Notes under the pieces: model-generated
The model's input: only the letters and a program-made list of their open reading frames with translations
Database searches by the model: none
What the model was told of the DNA's origin: nothing
Assembly: GCA_017656425.1 (NCBI GenBank)
Contig: JACDNV010000006.1
Coordinates: 1 to 64,000, forward strand
Reading direction: 5' to 3'
DNA: 64,000 nucleotides
Origin: Candidatus Neomarinimicrobiota bacterium
GTDB lineage: Bacteria > Fidelibacterota > UBA2242 > B5-G15
Program-made: the position numbers and the translations under genes
Shown: one piece after another, positions 47,257 to 54,757 of the stretch
How the letters are laid out: every line of letters begins with the position of its first letter
How positions within the stretch are numbered: the first letter of the stretch is position 1

Positions 47257-47260
47257 AAAA

Positions 47261-48037
47261 ATGAACTATAATCAAAAAAAATTTGATAATAAATTTCTAA
47301 CTCAAAAACTCACTAACTCAAAAACACATTTAACTCTTTTAGAAGTAAAAAACTTAACAGTACATTACGGCTCTGTCCTCGCTCTGGATGATATTTCTCT
47401 CTCTGTCAATGGGGGAGAAATTGTGGCAATGATAGGTCCGAATGGTGCTGGAAAATCTACAGCTTTAAAGGCAATTTGTGGTCTTGTAAAATCCACATCA
47501 GGAGAAATCTTATTTCAGGGAGAAGATATAAATGGCAATCAGCCATATCAACTGGTTGAGAAAGGATTATGCCTTGTGCCAGAAGGAAGACGAGTTTTTA
47601 CTTCAATGACTGTTTTAGAGAATTTGGAGATGGGAGCTTATACCAGAAATGATAAAAATATTCAGGAAGATATTGATAGAGTATTTACTTTATTTCCTGT
47701 TCTCAAGAAAAGACAGAAACAGAGAGCAGGAACATTGAGTAGTGGAGAACAACAGATGCTTGCTATTGGCAGGGCACTGATGCTAAAACCAAAACTGCTT
47801 TTATTAGATGAACCATCACTGGGACTTTCTCCAAATTATATGGAAACTGTATTTGAAAAGATAAAAGAAATTAACAAAGAGGGAACTATAATTCTCCTCG
47901 TGGAGCAGAATGCCAGGATGGCTCTGGAATATGCTGATAGAGGCTATGTATTTAAAATAGGCAAAATTGCTTTTGAGGATAATGCAAAAAACCTCCTTGA
48001 AAATGATGAAATTAAACAGTCATTTTTAGGAGGATAA
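47261..48037 (+). CDS. livF: LivF-type ABC ATPase
   Basis: A 258-residue ATPase with Walker A GPNGAGKST (about 63-71), signature LSSGEQQMLAIGRAL (about 164-178) and LLLLDEPSLGLSP. Normal LivF starts at LLEVKNLTVHYG, which here begins only at residue 27. The 26-residue extension MNYNQKKFDNKFLTQKLTNS and KTHLT is largely array 10 translated in frame, and no alternative start codon exists after it. It is the last gene of the transporter. No livK binding-protein gene is present in the window. Confidence 0.92.
   Translation: MNYNQKKFDNKFLTQKLTNSKTHLTLLEVKNLTVHYGSVLALDDISLSVNGGEIVAMIGPNGAGKSTALKAICGLVKSTSGEILFQGEDINGNQPYQLVEKGLCLVPEGRRVFTSMTVLENLEMGAYTRNDKNIQEDIDRVFTLFPVLKKRQKQRAGTLSSGEQQMLAIGRALMLKPKLLLLDEPSLGLSPNYMETVFEKIKEINKEGTIILLVEQNARMALEYADRGYVFKIGKIAFEDNAKNLLENDEIKQSFLGG
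47289..47338 (-). repeat. Array 10, AACTC orientation, inside livF 5' end
   Basis: CTAACTCAAAAACTCACTAA, then CTCAAAAACACATTTAACTC. It codes for the N-terminal extension of LivF and is the inverted partner of array 9, 30 bases away. Confidence 0.85.
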
Positions 48038-48163
48038 ATTAAGAAAAATATTTATCATACTTTTAAAAAGTAAAGGGAATAGAAAGACACCATAAACTTG
48101 TAGATTCAAGTATATAACCAAGGACATTTATATAAATTTTAGTAAGAAGTAGGTGTAGAGGTT

Positions 48164-48415
48164 TTATCTATTATAATTGAAATAGAATTGGTAGGATGAA
48201 GCTTTAACAAGGAAATCTTTTACTGAGCTGAATGATTCTATGCAGTAGAATTCGTCTTCGATTAATCTGTGAGAGGATTCTACATTGGCATTAGCATTGG
48301 GGTAATGTGTCCGTAGGATCCCTAATCGGGATAGGTTATGTTTTTTACTTATCTTTGATTCTTTTCCCAAAAATCTCACAGAGAATAGCCAGTCAATGGG
48401 GTATGGTCTTATCAC
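48164..48415 (-). pseudogene. IS481-type transposase remnant (integrase core, C-terminal part)
   Basis: An open frame of 83 codons containing HYPNANANVESSHRLIEDEF, the integrase-core segment around the catalytic glutamate of DDE transposases (rve family). The two upstream catalytic aspartates and the N-terminal HTH are absent, and no terminal repeats are visible. It is a dead fragment between the transporter region and the cassette array. Confidence 0.75.
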
Positions 48416-48773
48416 TCATTACCCTCAATTTAATCAATTCTATTGTACCATTATATGCATGAAATTTTCAGAAAATGGATAAAAAATATTTTGATTTTTG
48501 AAGTATTTTTTATTATACTTAAAAAGTAACATAAGAGAAGTAAATGCGTCAGGTTCATGTTCATAAGGGTAATTCGGGCGGAATTAGGGATTATTTTTTG
48601 TATGATCCTTTTCTAACAAATAATAATGAGAAAATGTGATTAAATTTATGAATAATAAACAGTTAACAATTAACGAGCGAAATGAATTAGGTAGCCATGA
48701 AGAGCAACTTTTGCTTTTTTCATTAGTACCCCCTAATTTTATGTTAGCCGATCGAAATAGTGGAGGATATGAT
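48416..48773. other. Intergenic stretch before the cassette array
   Basis: Mostly AT-rich. A leader-like open frame reads into the next gene from 48636, but that gene's own ribosome site lies at 48764. GGTAATTCGGGCGGAATTAG at 48569-48588 contains a short inverted pair (AATTC/GAATT) and could be a decayed recombination site. No integrase gene is seen. Confidence 0.35.
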
Positions 48774-49025
48774 ATGAAAAGATGTTATGAATTGAAGAAT
48801 TGTGGAATGGACAAGAAGTCCCCAGAAGAAGGTAGTTGTCCAGCCTATGCATCAAGTACAGATTGCTGGTACTATGACTGGGAATCCTTCTGGAAAGAGA
48901 TGGCAGATGGTCCAGAAAAGGAAGAAGGAAAGAAGGGAATGTTAGCTGACTGCTCTTCTTGTCCGGTGAGAGAAGTACACAAAGAGGAAGTGGATCTGTT
49001 CATGTCAAAGGTTCGTCAAGTGTAG
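48774..49025 (+). CDS. Small cysteine-rich (CWE-type) protein
   Basis: An 83-residue protein starting MKRCYELKNCG. The spacing CYELKNC, SCPAYA, DCWYYDW and CSSCPV resembles small metal-binding two-CW-type domains found in environmental bacteria and in some signalling proteins. GGAGG lies 8 bases before the ATG at 48774. An upstream ATG at 48636 has no such site. It is followed by a palindromic attC-like site, so it appears to be the first gene cassette. Confidence 0.6.
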   Translation: MKRCYELKNCGMDKKSPEEGSCPAYASSTDCWYYDWESFWKEMADGPEKEEGKKGMLADCSSCPVREVHKEEVDLFMSKVRQV

Positions 49026-49061
49026 AGTGGTTGATCTGAATGTACCGAAGAGTAGCAAATG

Positions 49062-49141
49062 ACGGCTAACAACGCCATGCACCCTGACGCGAATTCCGCT
49101 GCGCTCCATTCCCGCCGGTGATGGCGACATTATGTTGCTAC
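49062..49141 (+). other. attC-like recombination site 1
   Basis: An imperfect palindrome: GGCTAACAACGCCAT at the left faces ATGGCGACATTATGTTGCT at the right. Inside, CACC pairs with GGTG and GAATTCCG / CCATTC form further steps. The layout (AAC box, GTT box, GC-rich arms) fits integron attC sites. Confidence 0.65.
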
Positions 49142-49166
49142 GTGTAGCTGATAGGTGCGAGAGAAA

Positions 49167-49616
49167 ATGAAGAGGATGTTGTGGATTCCAATCGCCTACA
49201 TGGCAGTTTTCGGCGTATTGCTGCTTATTGCCTGGCCCCATCTTGATGCCACGGGAACCATCGGTGTGGTAAGCGTACTCGGAGGCGGCTTAGCCGGCGT
49301 GGTCGGCGCATTCGTTGGTGCGGTGGTCGCCCTGCAACGGATAGAAAAGGAGAGCCAGACCAAGATCAAAGAATCTGCCGCCTCCCAAGCCCTGGAGCTC
49401 ACGAAACTCGAGATTGGCCTACGATTGAAGGAGGGCAAGCAACACCAACTCTTGGCAGCCGCCAAGATCTATCGTGAATTCTACAAGGCTCTCTTCAAAC
49501 TCTATGACACTAAGAGGTGGCCTAAGGAAATTGAACAGCAAGGGCTCATCAACATTTACGACTTCGGCGGAGGTCATCCATCTGATGCGAAAGGTCAAGA
49601 CGAAGAGGCCACATAA
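49167..49616 (+). CDS. Cassette gene: small membrane protein, GC-rich
   Basis: A 149-residue protein with two N-terminal membrane segments (about 5-23 and 31-54, the latter glycine/valine-rich) and a helical cytosolic tail containing KIYREFYKALFKL. The function is unknown. Its base composition is conspicuously GC-rich against AT-rich neighbours, a sign of recent transfer. The ATG at 49167 with GAG upstream is preferred to the GTG at 49155. Its stop codon lies inside the following attC site, as is usual in integron cassettes. Confidence 0.6.
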   Translation: MKRMLWIPIAYMAVFGVLLLIAWPHLDATGTIGVVSVLGGGLAGVVGAFVGAVVALQRIEKESQTKIKESAASQALELTKLEIGLRLKEGKQHQLLAAAKIYREFYKALFKLYDTKRWPKEIEQQGLINIYDFGGGHPSDAKGQDEEAT

Positions 49617-49676
49617 CAATTCACTCCAGCCGACCGCTCGGCTTAGCCTCGCGGCGACTGAGTTAGAGCGTTATGT
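49611..49676 (+). other. attC site 2
   Basis: A 66-base palindrome bounded by ACATAAC (49611-49617) and its exact complement GTTATGT (49670-49676). Internal arms CACTCCAG / CTGAGTTAG and GCCG / CGGC give the bulged hairpin of an integron attC. It is the clearest site in the array. Confidence 0.8.
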
Positions 49677-49700
49677 AAATTATTACAGAAGGAGTTAAAG

Positions 49701-50258
49701 ATGCCAATATATGAAGATTTAAAAAATGAATTACAAGAAATTTCAGAAATATTATCTAAATTTCCTGAATCTATCCAACCTAAAGTTTTTGATATTTTAA
49801 TAAACAATTTTCTAGGTCGAACAGGAAGTGAAAAAATGAACAAAAAAGAAAATGATATAGACAAAAAAACAAAAGATAAAAAAGGTTCTAAACGGAAAAT
49901 ATCTTCAAAAGAAACCTTCACAATAGTTAAGGATTTAAATTTAATGGGACCAAAAGATAAACCAACTTTTAAAGATTTTTATGGTGGAAAAAAACCAAAA
50001 TCAAATATAGAATTTAATGTAGTTTCGATTTACTATTTAAAAAAGATACTTAATATAGAAAAGGTAAATCTTAATCATATTTATACTTGCTATAAAGAAG
50101 TGGGAAGGAAAATTCCGAGCAATTTAAAGCAGAGCATATATGATACTTCAGGTCCCAAATACGGTTACATTGATGCGAGTAATTCAAATGATCTAAAATT
50201 ACCCACTACTGGCGAGAACCTCGTTGAGCATGAACTGCCTCGAAAAAAGAAAAAATAG
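49701..50258 (+). CDS. Cassette gene: hypothetical lysine-rich protein
   Basis: A 185-residue soluble protein beginning MPIYEDLKNELQEISEIL, with a lysine-rich linker (about 45-70) and a C-terminal globular part (LKKILNIEKVNLNHIYTCYK, about 112-131; KIPSNLKQSIYDTS). The C-terminal part resembles small HTH-like domains that read effector context, but I cannot name a family. AGGAG lies before the ATG. It is very AT-rich, unlike the preceding cassette. The next gene follows after 9 bases, so both may share one cassette. Confidence 0.55.
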   Translation: MPIYEDLKNELQEISEILSKFPESIQPKVFDILINNFLGRTGSEKMNKKENDIDKKTKDKKGSKRKISSKETFTIVKDLNLMGPKDKPTFKDFYGGKKPKSNIEFNVVSIYYLKKILNIEKVNLNHIYTCYKEVGRKIPSNLKQSIYDTSGPKYGYIDASNSNDLKLPTTGENLVEHELPRKKKK

Positions 50259-50267
50259 GATATTAAA

Positions 50268-51029
50268 GTGGATACTAAAATTTTACTTGAAAATATACCT
50301 AGTAAGATTCGTGATGAGCTATTTAATGCATTTAATGAAATCTTAAAAAACTATCGTGAACAAAGATGGGAACCATCTGAACTGAATGGCGGAAAACTTT
50401 GTGAAATTATTTACACAATACTAAATGGCTATATAAATGGCCAAATTCCTGACAAACCTAAAAAGCCCAATAATTTCGTTGATGCTTGTAGAAAATTAGA
50501 ATCATCCCCTACGTCTTTTTCACATTCAATAAGAATACAAATACCAAGAATGTTGATAGCTTTATATGAAATTTGAAATAATAGAGGTGTTGGGCATTCT
50601 GGAGGCGATGTTAATCCTAATAAAATGGATGCTACAGTTGTTGTTTATATGAGCAAATGGTTAATGGCTGAGTTAATCAGAATATTTTACAAAATTGATT
50701 CAGATGAAACACAATTAGCAATCAATAATATTATTGAAACCATTATTCCTGTTGTATGGGAAGTAGATGGAAAGTTAAGAATACTTCACCCTGAATTGAA
50801 AATGAAGGATTCTACTTTATTGCTTTTGTATCATTCAAGAAATGGTTTAAGTGAAAAGAAGTTAGTTGAAAATTTAGAACATTCAAACCTGTCTGTGTAT
50901 CGACGGGATATTTTAACAAAACTTCATAAGAAACGTTTCATAGAATTTAACGAAAAAACCAAAATAGCAAAGATTTCGCCAAAAGGGAGAAATTATGTTG
51001 AGAATAATCTTTTAAAAAATTTAACATAA
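50268..51029 (+). pseudogene. Cassette gene interrupted by an in-frame TGA
   Basis: One reading frame from the GTG at 50268 to 51029 (about 253 residues), broken only by TGA at 50574-50576. The text on both sides is continuous: IPRMLIALYEI, stop, NNRGVGHSGGDVNPNKMDA. The RNNRGVGHxGGDVxPNxMDA block is a recognisable conserved motif of uncharacterised proteins, with an arginine where the TGA stands. The C-terminal part has a winged-helix look (LSVYRRDILTKLHKKRFIEF). Most likely a nonsense mutation (AGA or CGA to TGA). Function unknown. Confidence 0.7.
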
Positions 51030-51096
51030 CAAAACGCTCCGCCTGACCGCCATTCCGCTGGCATCTTATAGCGGTAGGTGAGATTGGTAGTTAGTA
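51022..51096 (+). other. attC-like site 3
   Basis: ACATAAC at 51024-51030 contains the stop of the preceding gene. The arms CTCCGCCTGACCGC and GCGGTAGGTGAG pair imperfectly, and a GTTAG box ends the structure near 51091. It fits the attC pattern less tightly than site 2. Confidence 0.6.
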
Positions 51097-51147
51097 AAAA
51101 AGAAGAAAGTAGAAATTGTGAAACTACAAAACCCAATTGATAACACA

Positions 51148-51177
51148 GGCTATATGCTATTAAAACGACATATAGCC
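51148..51177. repeat. 9-bp perfect hairpin upstream of the nuclease cassette
   Basis: GGCTATATG (51148-51156) pairs with CATATAGCC (51169-51177) around a 12-base loop, with TTAACCGC after it. It could be part of a second, degenerate recombination site or a transcript-processing hairpin ahead of the nuclease gene. Confidence 0.5.
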
Positions 51178-51230
51178 TTAACCGCTAGACGCAACGCCTA
51201 TTTTGATATCTGAAAATGTTGTGGTGAACT

Positions 51231-52256
51231 ATGACAAATAAAGTAGGTCGTAAAGAGATTGTATACAGAGACAATACTATTGATAGGGAGAATCTTCCAC
51301 TTCCAATAGTGCTCTACCCTGGATTCTACGGGGCTTTTTTTGGTTTTCGGCAAACAGAAGTTTCTCCCATTATCTTGTGTTCATGCGCGAAAGAGGCAAT
51401 CGAAAACTATCTGAGGTTCCGGATATCGAAGCCGATTCCACTAAATACAGACCCTGGCAGAATGTTCGTTTTGGATTCTATGTACTTTCCACGAGCTCTA
51501 GTTGACATTTTGATGAAGCACAATGTACAAAATAACTATAAAGTAATTAATCACCTTCTATTTGAAAACAATCTTTGTCACGAGTGTAATGGGGTTATCC
51601 CAAAATATCGTTACTGTCACGAAATGTATGGAGGCGCATTTAAGCAAAACTATGGGTGGTACATAAATAAACAGGCATACGAATTTGGTATTGAACCGAT
51701 ATCAAACCGTGTACTTCCTGAGGTATGTCCAAGGGAAATACTAGAAATTATCAAGCTCGACCCTATAGAAACACCCAAACGTTATCAGGAATTAGTAGAA
51801 ACCAACCCTGCTGAGGCAGATAGGTTATGGAAGAAATTTCAAAAACAGAACAGGCGCGTTTGGAATATCATTGAAAACGAGGTAAGACAAAAATTTGGGC
51901 ATAGAAAAATCGGGGAATCCTGGACTAGCGAAACCATTCTGTATTACATCGTACAGTCTCTTTTCCAAGACATGACTGTTATAAGACACTATCGCTCTGA
52001 ATTCCTTCAAGGATTAGAACTTGATATATTTATTAAAGAACTAAAAGTAGGTATTGAGTATCAAGGTATACAGCACTTTGAGCCAGTGGATCACTGGGGT
52101 GGTATAAAAGCTCTGCAGAAATTAAAGGCACGAGATAAAAAGAAAAGAGATATATGCAAATCTTCGGGCATAGATCTTATCTACTTTAAATATGACGAAG
52201 ACTTAAGCAATGATTTGGTATTGGCTAAGTTAAAAAAATACATTGAAAAATTTTAA
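51231..52256 (+). CDS. Cassette gene: zinc-finger plus PD-(D/E)XK-like nuclease
   Basis: A 341-residue protein. The N-terminal half has cysteine pairs CSC (50-52) and CHEC (116-119) with CH at 129-130, a possible zinc site. The C-terminal domain (about 255-340) reads LELDIFIKELKVGIEYQGIQ followed by HF (D265, E276, Q278), then a charged RDKKKRD and an IDLIYFKYDED strand. That is the pattern of restriction/homing-type PD-(D/E)XK nucleases of the VSR-like kind. It is likely a DNA-cleaving defence or mobile protein. It is flanked by attC-like sites. Confidence 0.65.
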   Translation: MTNKVGRKEIVYRDNTIDRENLPLPIVLYPGFYGAFFGFRQTEVSPIILCSCAKEAIENYLRFRISKPIPLNTDPGRMFVLDSMYFPRALVDILMKHNVQNNYKVINHLLFENNLCHECNGVIPKYRYCHEMYGGAFKQNYGWYINKQAYEFGIEPISNRVLPEVCPREILEIIKLDPIETPKRYQELVETNPAEADRLWKKFQKQNRRVWNIIENEVRQKFGHRKIGESWTSETILYYIVQSLFQDMTVIRHYRSEFLQGLELDIFIKELKVGIEYQGIQHFEPVDHWGGIKALQKLKARDKKKRDICKSSGIDLIYFKYDEDLSNDLVLAKLKKYIEKF

Positions 52257-52269
52257 ACTTGGCACTGCT

Positions 52270-52358
52270 TCTAACGGTGAATAAAAGGCTTCGCTATGCT
52301 TCACCTAAATTGTCTTCGGCAACTTCTATTATCCGAAAACCTTTATACGCCATTGCTT
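52270..52358 (+). other. attC-like site 4
   Basis: Long imperfect palindrome: AACGGTGAATAAAAGG (52273-52288) faces CCTTTATACGCCATT (52340-52354). The centre holds GGCTTCGC and TCTTCGGC hairpin words typical of long attC sites. The end boxes are less clear, so the call is moderate. Confidence 0.5.
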
Positions 52359-52382
52359 GTAATGGAATGGAGGTTATAAACC

Positions 52383-53282
52383 ATGATGCATAAAGGGACA
52401 CGAACTACAGGTGGGAATATGCCTGCAAAACTTAAACAGAAAGTCAATAAACTATTAGACGAATTCGGAACCTTAGTCCAAGGCATTTCACAGGAGCGTC
52501 ATCTTCAGAGAGCAGTTGTAAGAAGTTTGTTAACTTGTAGCTTAGTAGCGCTTTTGGACAAGAACAACCTTTTCATCCTTGCGCAGCGTCACTTTGGGAT
52601 GCCGTCCTCTCTATTTATTTATGTTCCTGAAAAGCAACTAACCCCACAGCAAGCATTAGGTAGTGCTCGATGGGAATTTGGCCTTGAGGACCCGTTTCTG
52701 ATCGTTTTCCCAAGCGCGTTGCTCGAACAAGAGGAAGTACAACGGCGGCCAGCATTAGAGGCAATTGCTGTTGCTCATGTTGATTCCGAATTTCAGAGGG
52801 TAATAAAGATGACAAGTCTTATACAAATCAATCCATTATTTGGTCCTGCATCATATAGTGTAGATGAGCGATTAGCTTTCGTACTTATGCCTTTTGCTGA
52901 GGATCTAACAAGGGTCTATACTTCCATTATCAAGCCCACGGTTGAGGCGACAGGTTTAGTTTGCCGTCGCGCTGATGATTTCAAAACTAATAAAGCGATA
53001 ATTCAAGATATTTGGAAAGCAATCTGTGAAGCACGAATCGTTATTGCCGACCTTACTGATTTGAATCCCAATGTGATGTATGAGCTAGGAATTGCACATA
53101 CAGTTGGTAAAGAGACAATTTTGATCTATCAACGTGGAAGAGGAAAGGATCCCAAGTTCCCATTTGATCTGGCACATATTCGAAGAATACAATACGAGGA
53201 CAGTGCTACGGGTGGGAAGAAATTAGAAAACGACCTTTCCGATACATTGAAATCTATACTTGAACCAACAGCAGTATCTTAA
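52383..53282 (+). CDS. Cassette gene: TIR/nucleoside deoxyribosyltransferase-like effector
   Basis: A 299-residue protein. The N-terminal half is helical, of unknown family (about 15-160). The C-terminal half (about 165-275) reads AFVLMPFAEDLTRVYTSIIK, VCRRADDF, IIQDIWKAICEARIVIADLT and NPNVMYELGIAH. This is the conserved core of the nucleoside 2-deoxyribosyltransferase/TIR-like fold seen in many prokaryotic immune effectors that consume NAD or nucleotides; the NPNVMYELG glutamate is the usual catalytic residue. GGAGG 9 bases before the ATG fixes the start. Immune activity is inference. Confidence 0.7.
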   Translation: MMHKGTRTTGGNMPAKLKQKVNKLLDEFGTLVQGISQERHLQRAVVRSLLTCSLVALLDKNNLFILAQRHFGMPSSLFIYVPEKQLTPQQALGSARWEFGLEDPFLIVFPSALLEQEEVQRRPALEAIAVAHVDSEFQRVIKMTSLIQINPLFGPASYSVDERLAFVLMPFAEDLTRVYTSIIKPTVEATGLVCRRADDFKTNKAIIQDIWKAICEARIVIADLTDLNPNVMYELGIAHTVGKETILIYQRGRGKDPKFPFDLAHIRRIQYEDSATGGKKLENDLSDTLKSILEPTAVS

Positions 53283-53295
53283 AATTACCATAAGA

Positions 53296-53398
53296 ATAGC
53301 AACGGCGTATACCAGAGTGTATATGGCTTCGGTTTCGCCTCCGTTCAAATTCCTCGCTTTGCTTTAAACTTCGGATATGTCCGGATCGTTATATGACA
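53296..53398 (+). other. attC-like site 5
   Basis: A 100-base region with AGCAACGGCGTATAC at the left and CGGATCGTTATATG at the right. Inner repeats include GGCTTCGGTTTCGCC and AACTTCGGATATG. Complementarity is partial. Its position after a cassette gene supports a long attC. Confidence 0.45.
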
Positions 53399-53435
53399 TC
53401 TGGCTTCAGTTATTTCACAAAGTAGTGAAGTAAAT

Positions 53436-54236
53436 ATGATGATCAATATCGACTATAAAAGCGGAATTAAAACCCTTCTGGATGAGTATAAGGGGGTTCT
53501 TAACGAAGAAATTAAAAAGGGATTGGAATGGAGACACAAAATAGAGAGTAGAAAATTGTCCTGTGAAGATCAACAGGAGTTATTGAAAGATGTAATTGCT
53601 CAATTACTTGTTCAGGGGAAAAGTGCAAAGGGAGTAGAAATACAGATCAATAACATTAAAGAAGTAATTGGAGAATGGAGTACAAAAAACGTTGAGAAAA
53701 ACTTGGATACTTTGGGAATGTCAAACAGGAAAATACAGAAGTTGAGAGATATTTTACAGTATTTAAAAAGCAACTCTATTGCTGTTTGGGTAATTAAACT
53801 GCATGAAGATAACAATCACATACCTCGTATGGGATTAAAAAGCGATGATGATTTTCTCAAATCCCATGGTTTTTATGAACATTTACCTGTTGACAGGCAT
53901 ACTCAACGTTTTTTATTTAGAACAGGCATAATTCAGTGGTATCTAAAGAAAAATAACGATGATGTGTTAACCTTGTTTTCGGAAACATATGAAAAGAAAT
54001 ATAAATTTTTCCAGAAAATCGTAGTAGCACTTTGTGAAAAGTTCTGTGATGATGTATACATACAGATTCCAGATGTAAAGTTGAGATTAGCAGAAAATCC
54101 AGGCATTCTTGACATTGTGATATGGCGTCATTGTGGAGAAGATGAAAATCTGGGTTGTAGAAATATCTGTGGAAATATATCAAGATGTAATGAATGTGTA
54201 TTTAAGGAGGCTTGTTTATGGCATTTATTGAAATAA
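53436..54236 (+). CDS. Cassette gene: HhH-GPD-like protein with 4Fe-4S loop
   Basis: A 266-residue, mostly helical protein. The C-terminal segment has CGNISRCNECVFKEAC, spacing C-x5-C-x2-C-x5-C. This is close to the C-x6-C-x2-C-x5-C iron-sulfur loop of endonuclease III-type DNA glycosylases. PVDRHTQRFLFRTGII (about 151-166) resembles the helix-hairpin-helix/catalytic neighbourhood of that family. A DNA-repair or base-excision defence role is possible; the assignment is tentative. No ribosome site is clear, and no attC was found after it. Confidence 0.5.
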   Translation: MMINIDYKSGIKTLLDEYKGVLNEEIKKGLEWRHKIESRKLSCEDQQELLKDVIAQLLVQGKSAKGVEIQINNIKEVIGEWSTKNVEKNLDTLGMSNRKIQKLRDILQYLKSNSIAVWVIKLHEDNNHIPRMGLKSDDDFLKSHGFYEHLPVDRHTQRFLFRTGIIQWYLKKNNDDVLTLFSETYEKKYKFFQKIVVALCEKFCDDVYIQIPDVKLRLAENPGILDIVIWRHCGEDENLGCRNICGNISRCNECVFKEACLWHLLK

Positions 54237-54390
54237 TCTCGAAGCTCAATGCCTCGCTACCATCATGGTTTGCCCTTATGATTTAGTTCGAAATAAAAAT
54301 ATGGTTACCCTTTATGGACAATTTTCCAACATTGCATTTGAGATTTGGAAATACAATAAATAAGGAAGTATTTGCGCATACGCCCCGTAG

Positions 54391-54567
54391 TCTCAGTTCT
54401 TATTGATTAACATCGGGATTGCCTATGATCCGTGCCTGCTCTCCATTTTACAGGCTCCCAAAGATTCTTACCCTCGTTGGCTTTGTTCCGATTTCTATTA
54501 TGAAAGACTTTTTATAGTTAAAGAAGGAGAAGAAGTCTTCATTTTAACAGAGCTGGATTTGAATTAA
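54391..54567 (+). pseudogene. 59-codon C-terminal gene remnant
   Basis: An open frame without a start reads LLINIGIAYDPCLLSILQAP and ends RLFIVKEGEEVFILTELDLN. It follows a stop at 54388 and looks like the truncated 3' end of a gene. The rest of the 520-base gap (54237-54757) has no supportable gene. The parent is not recognised. Confidence 0.35.
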
Positions 54568-54757
54568 AAAGATAAATCTATTAATGATAAATGTATCTTT
54601 TAAAAAAACACACCAGACAGGTGTCATCGTAAGATTGCGTTTTAACTTAGTCGAAACAGGAAAGAGGTATATCTATTCCCACCAATTACCCTAATAAAAA
54701 TCGATATTTAATTCATTCGCTACTTTTTCCTAAAAATGTAAAATGATTAGGTGGGAT

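Noticed and set aside
48541-48660. attI site or integrase promoter for the cassette array
   Set aside because: Only a weak AATTC/GAATT pair is visible and no integrase gene is adjacent.
49196-49465. Minus-strand open frame of 89 codons
   Set aside because: It is an antisense shadow of the GC-rich cassette gene at 49167-49616, which has a ribosome site and membrane segments.
50574-50576. Selenocysteine or recoded TGA
   Set aside because: No downstream selenocysteine hairpin is apparent, the expected residue is arginine rather than cysteine, and TGA is an ordinary stop elsewhere.
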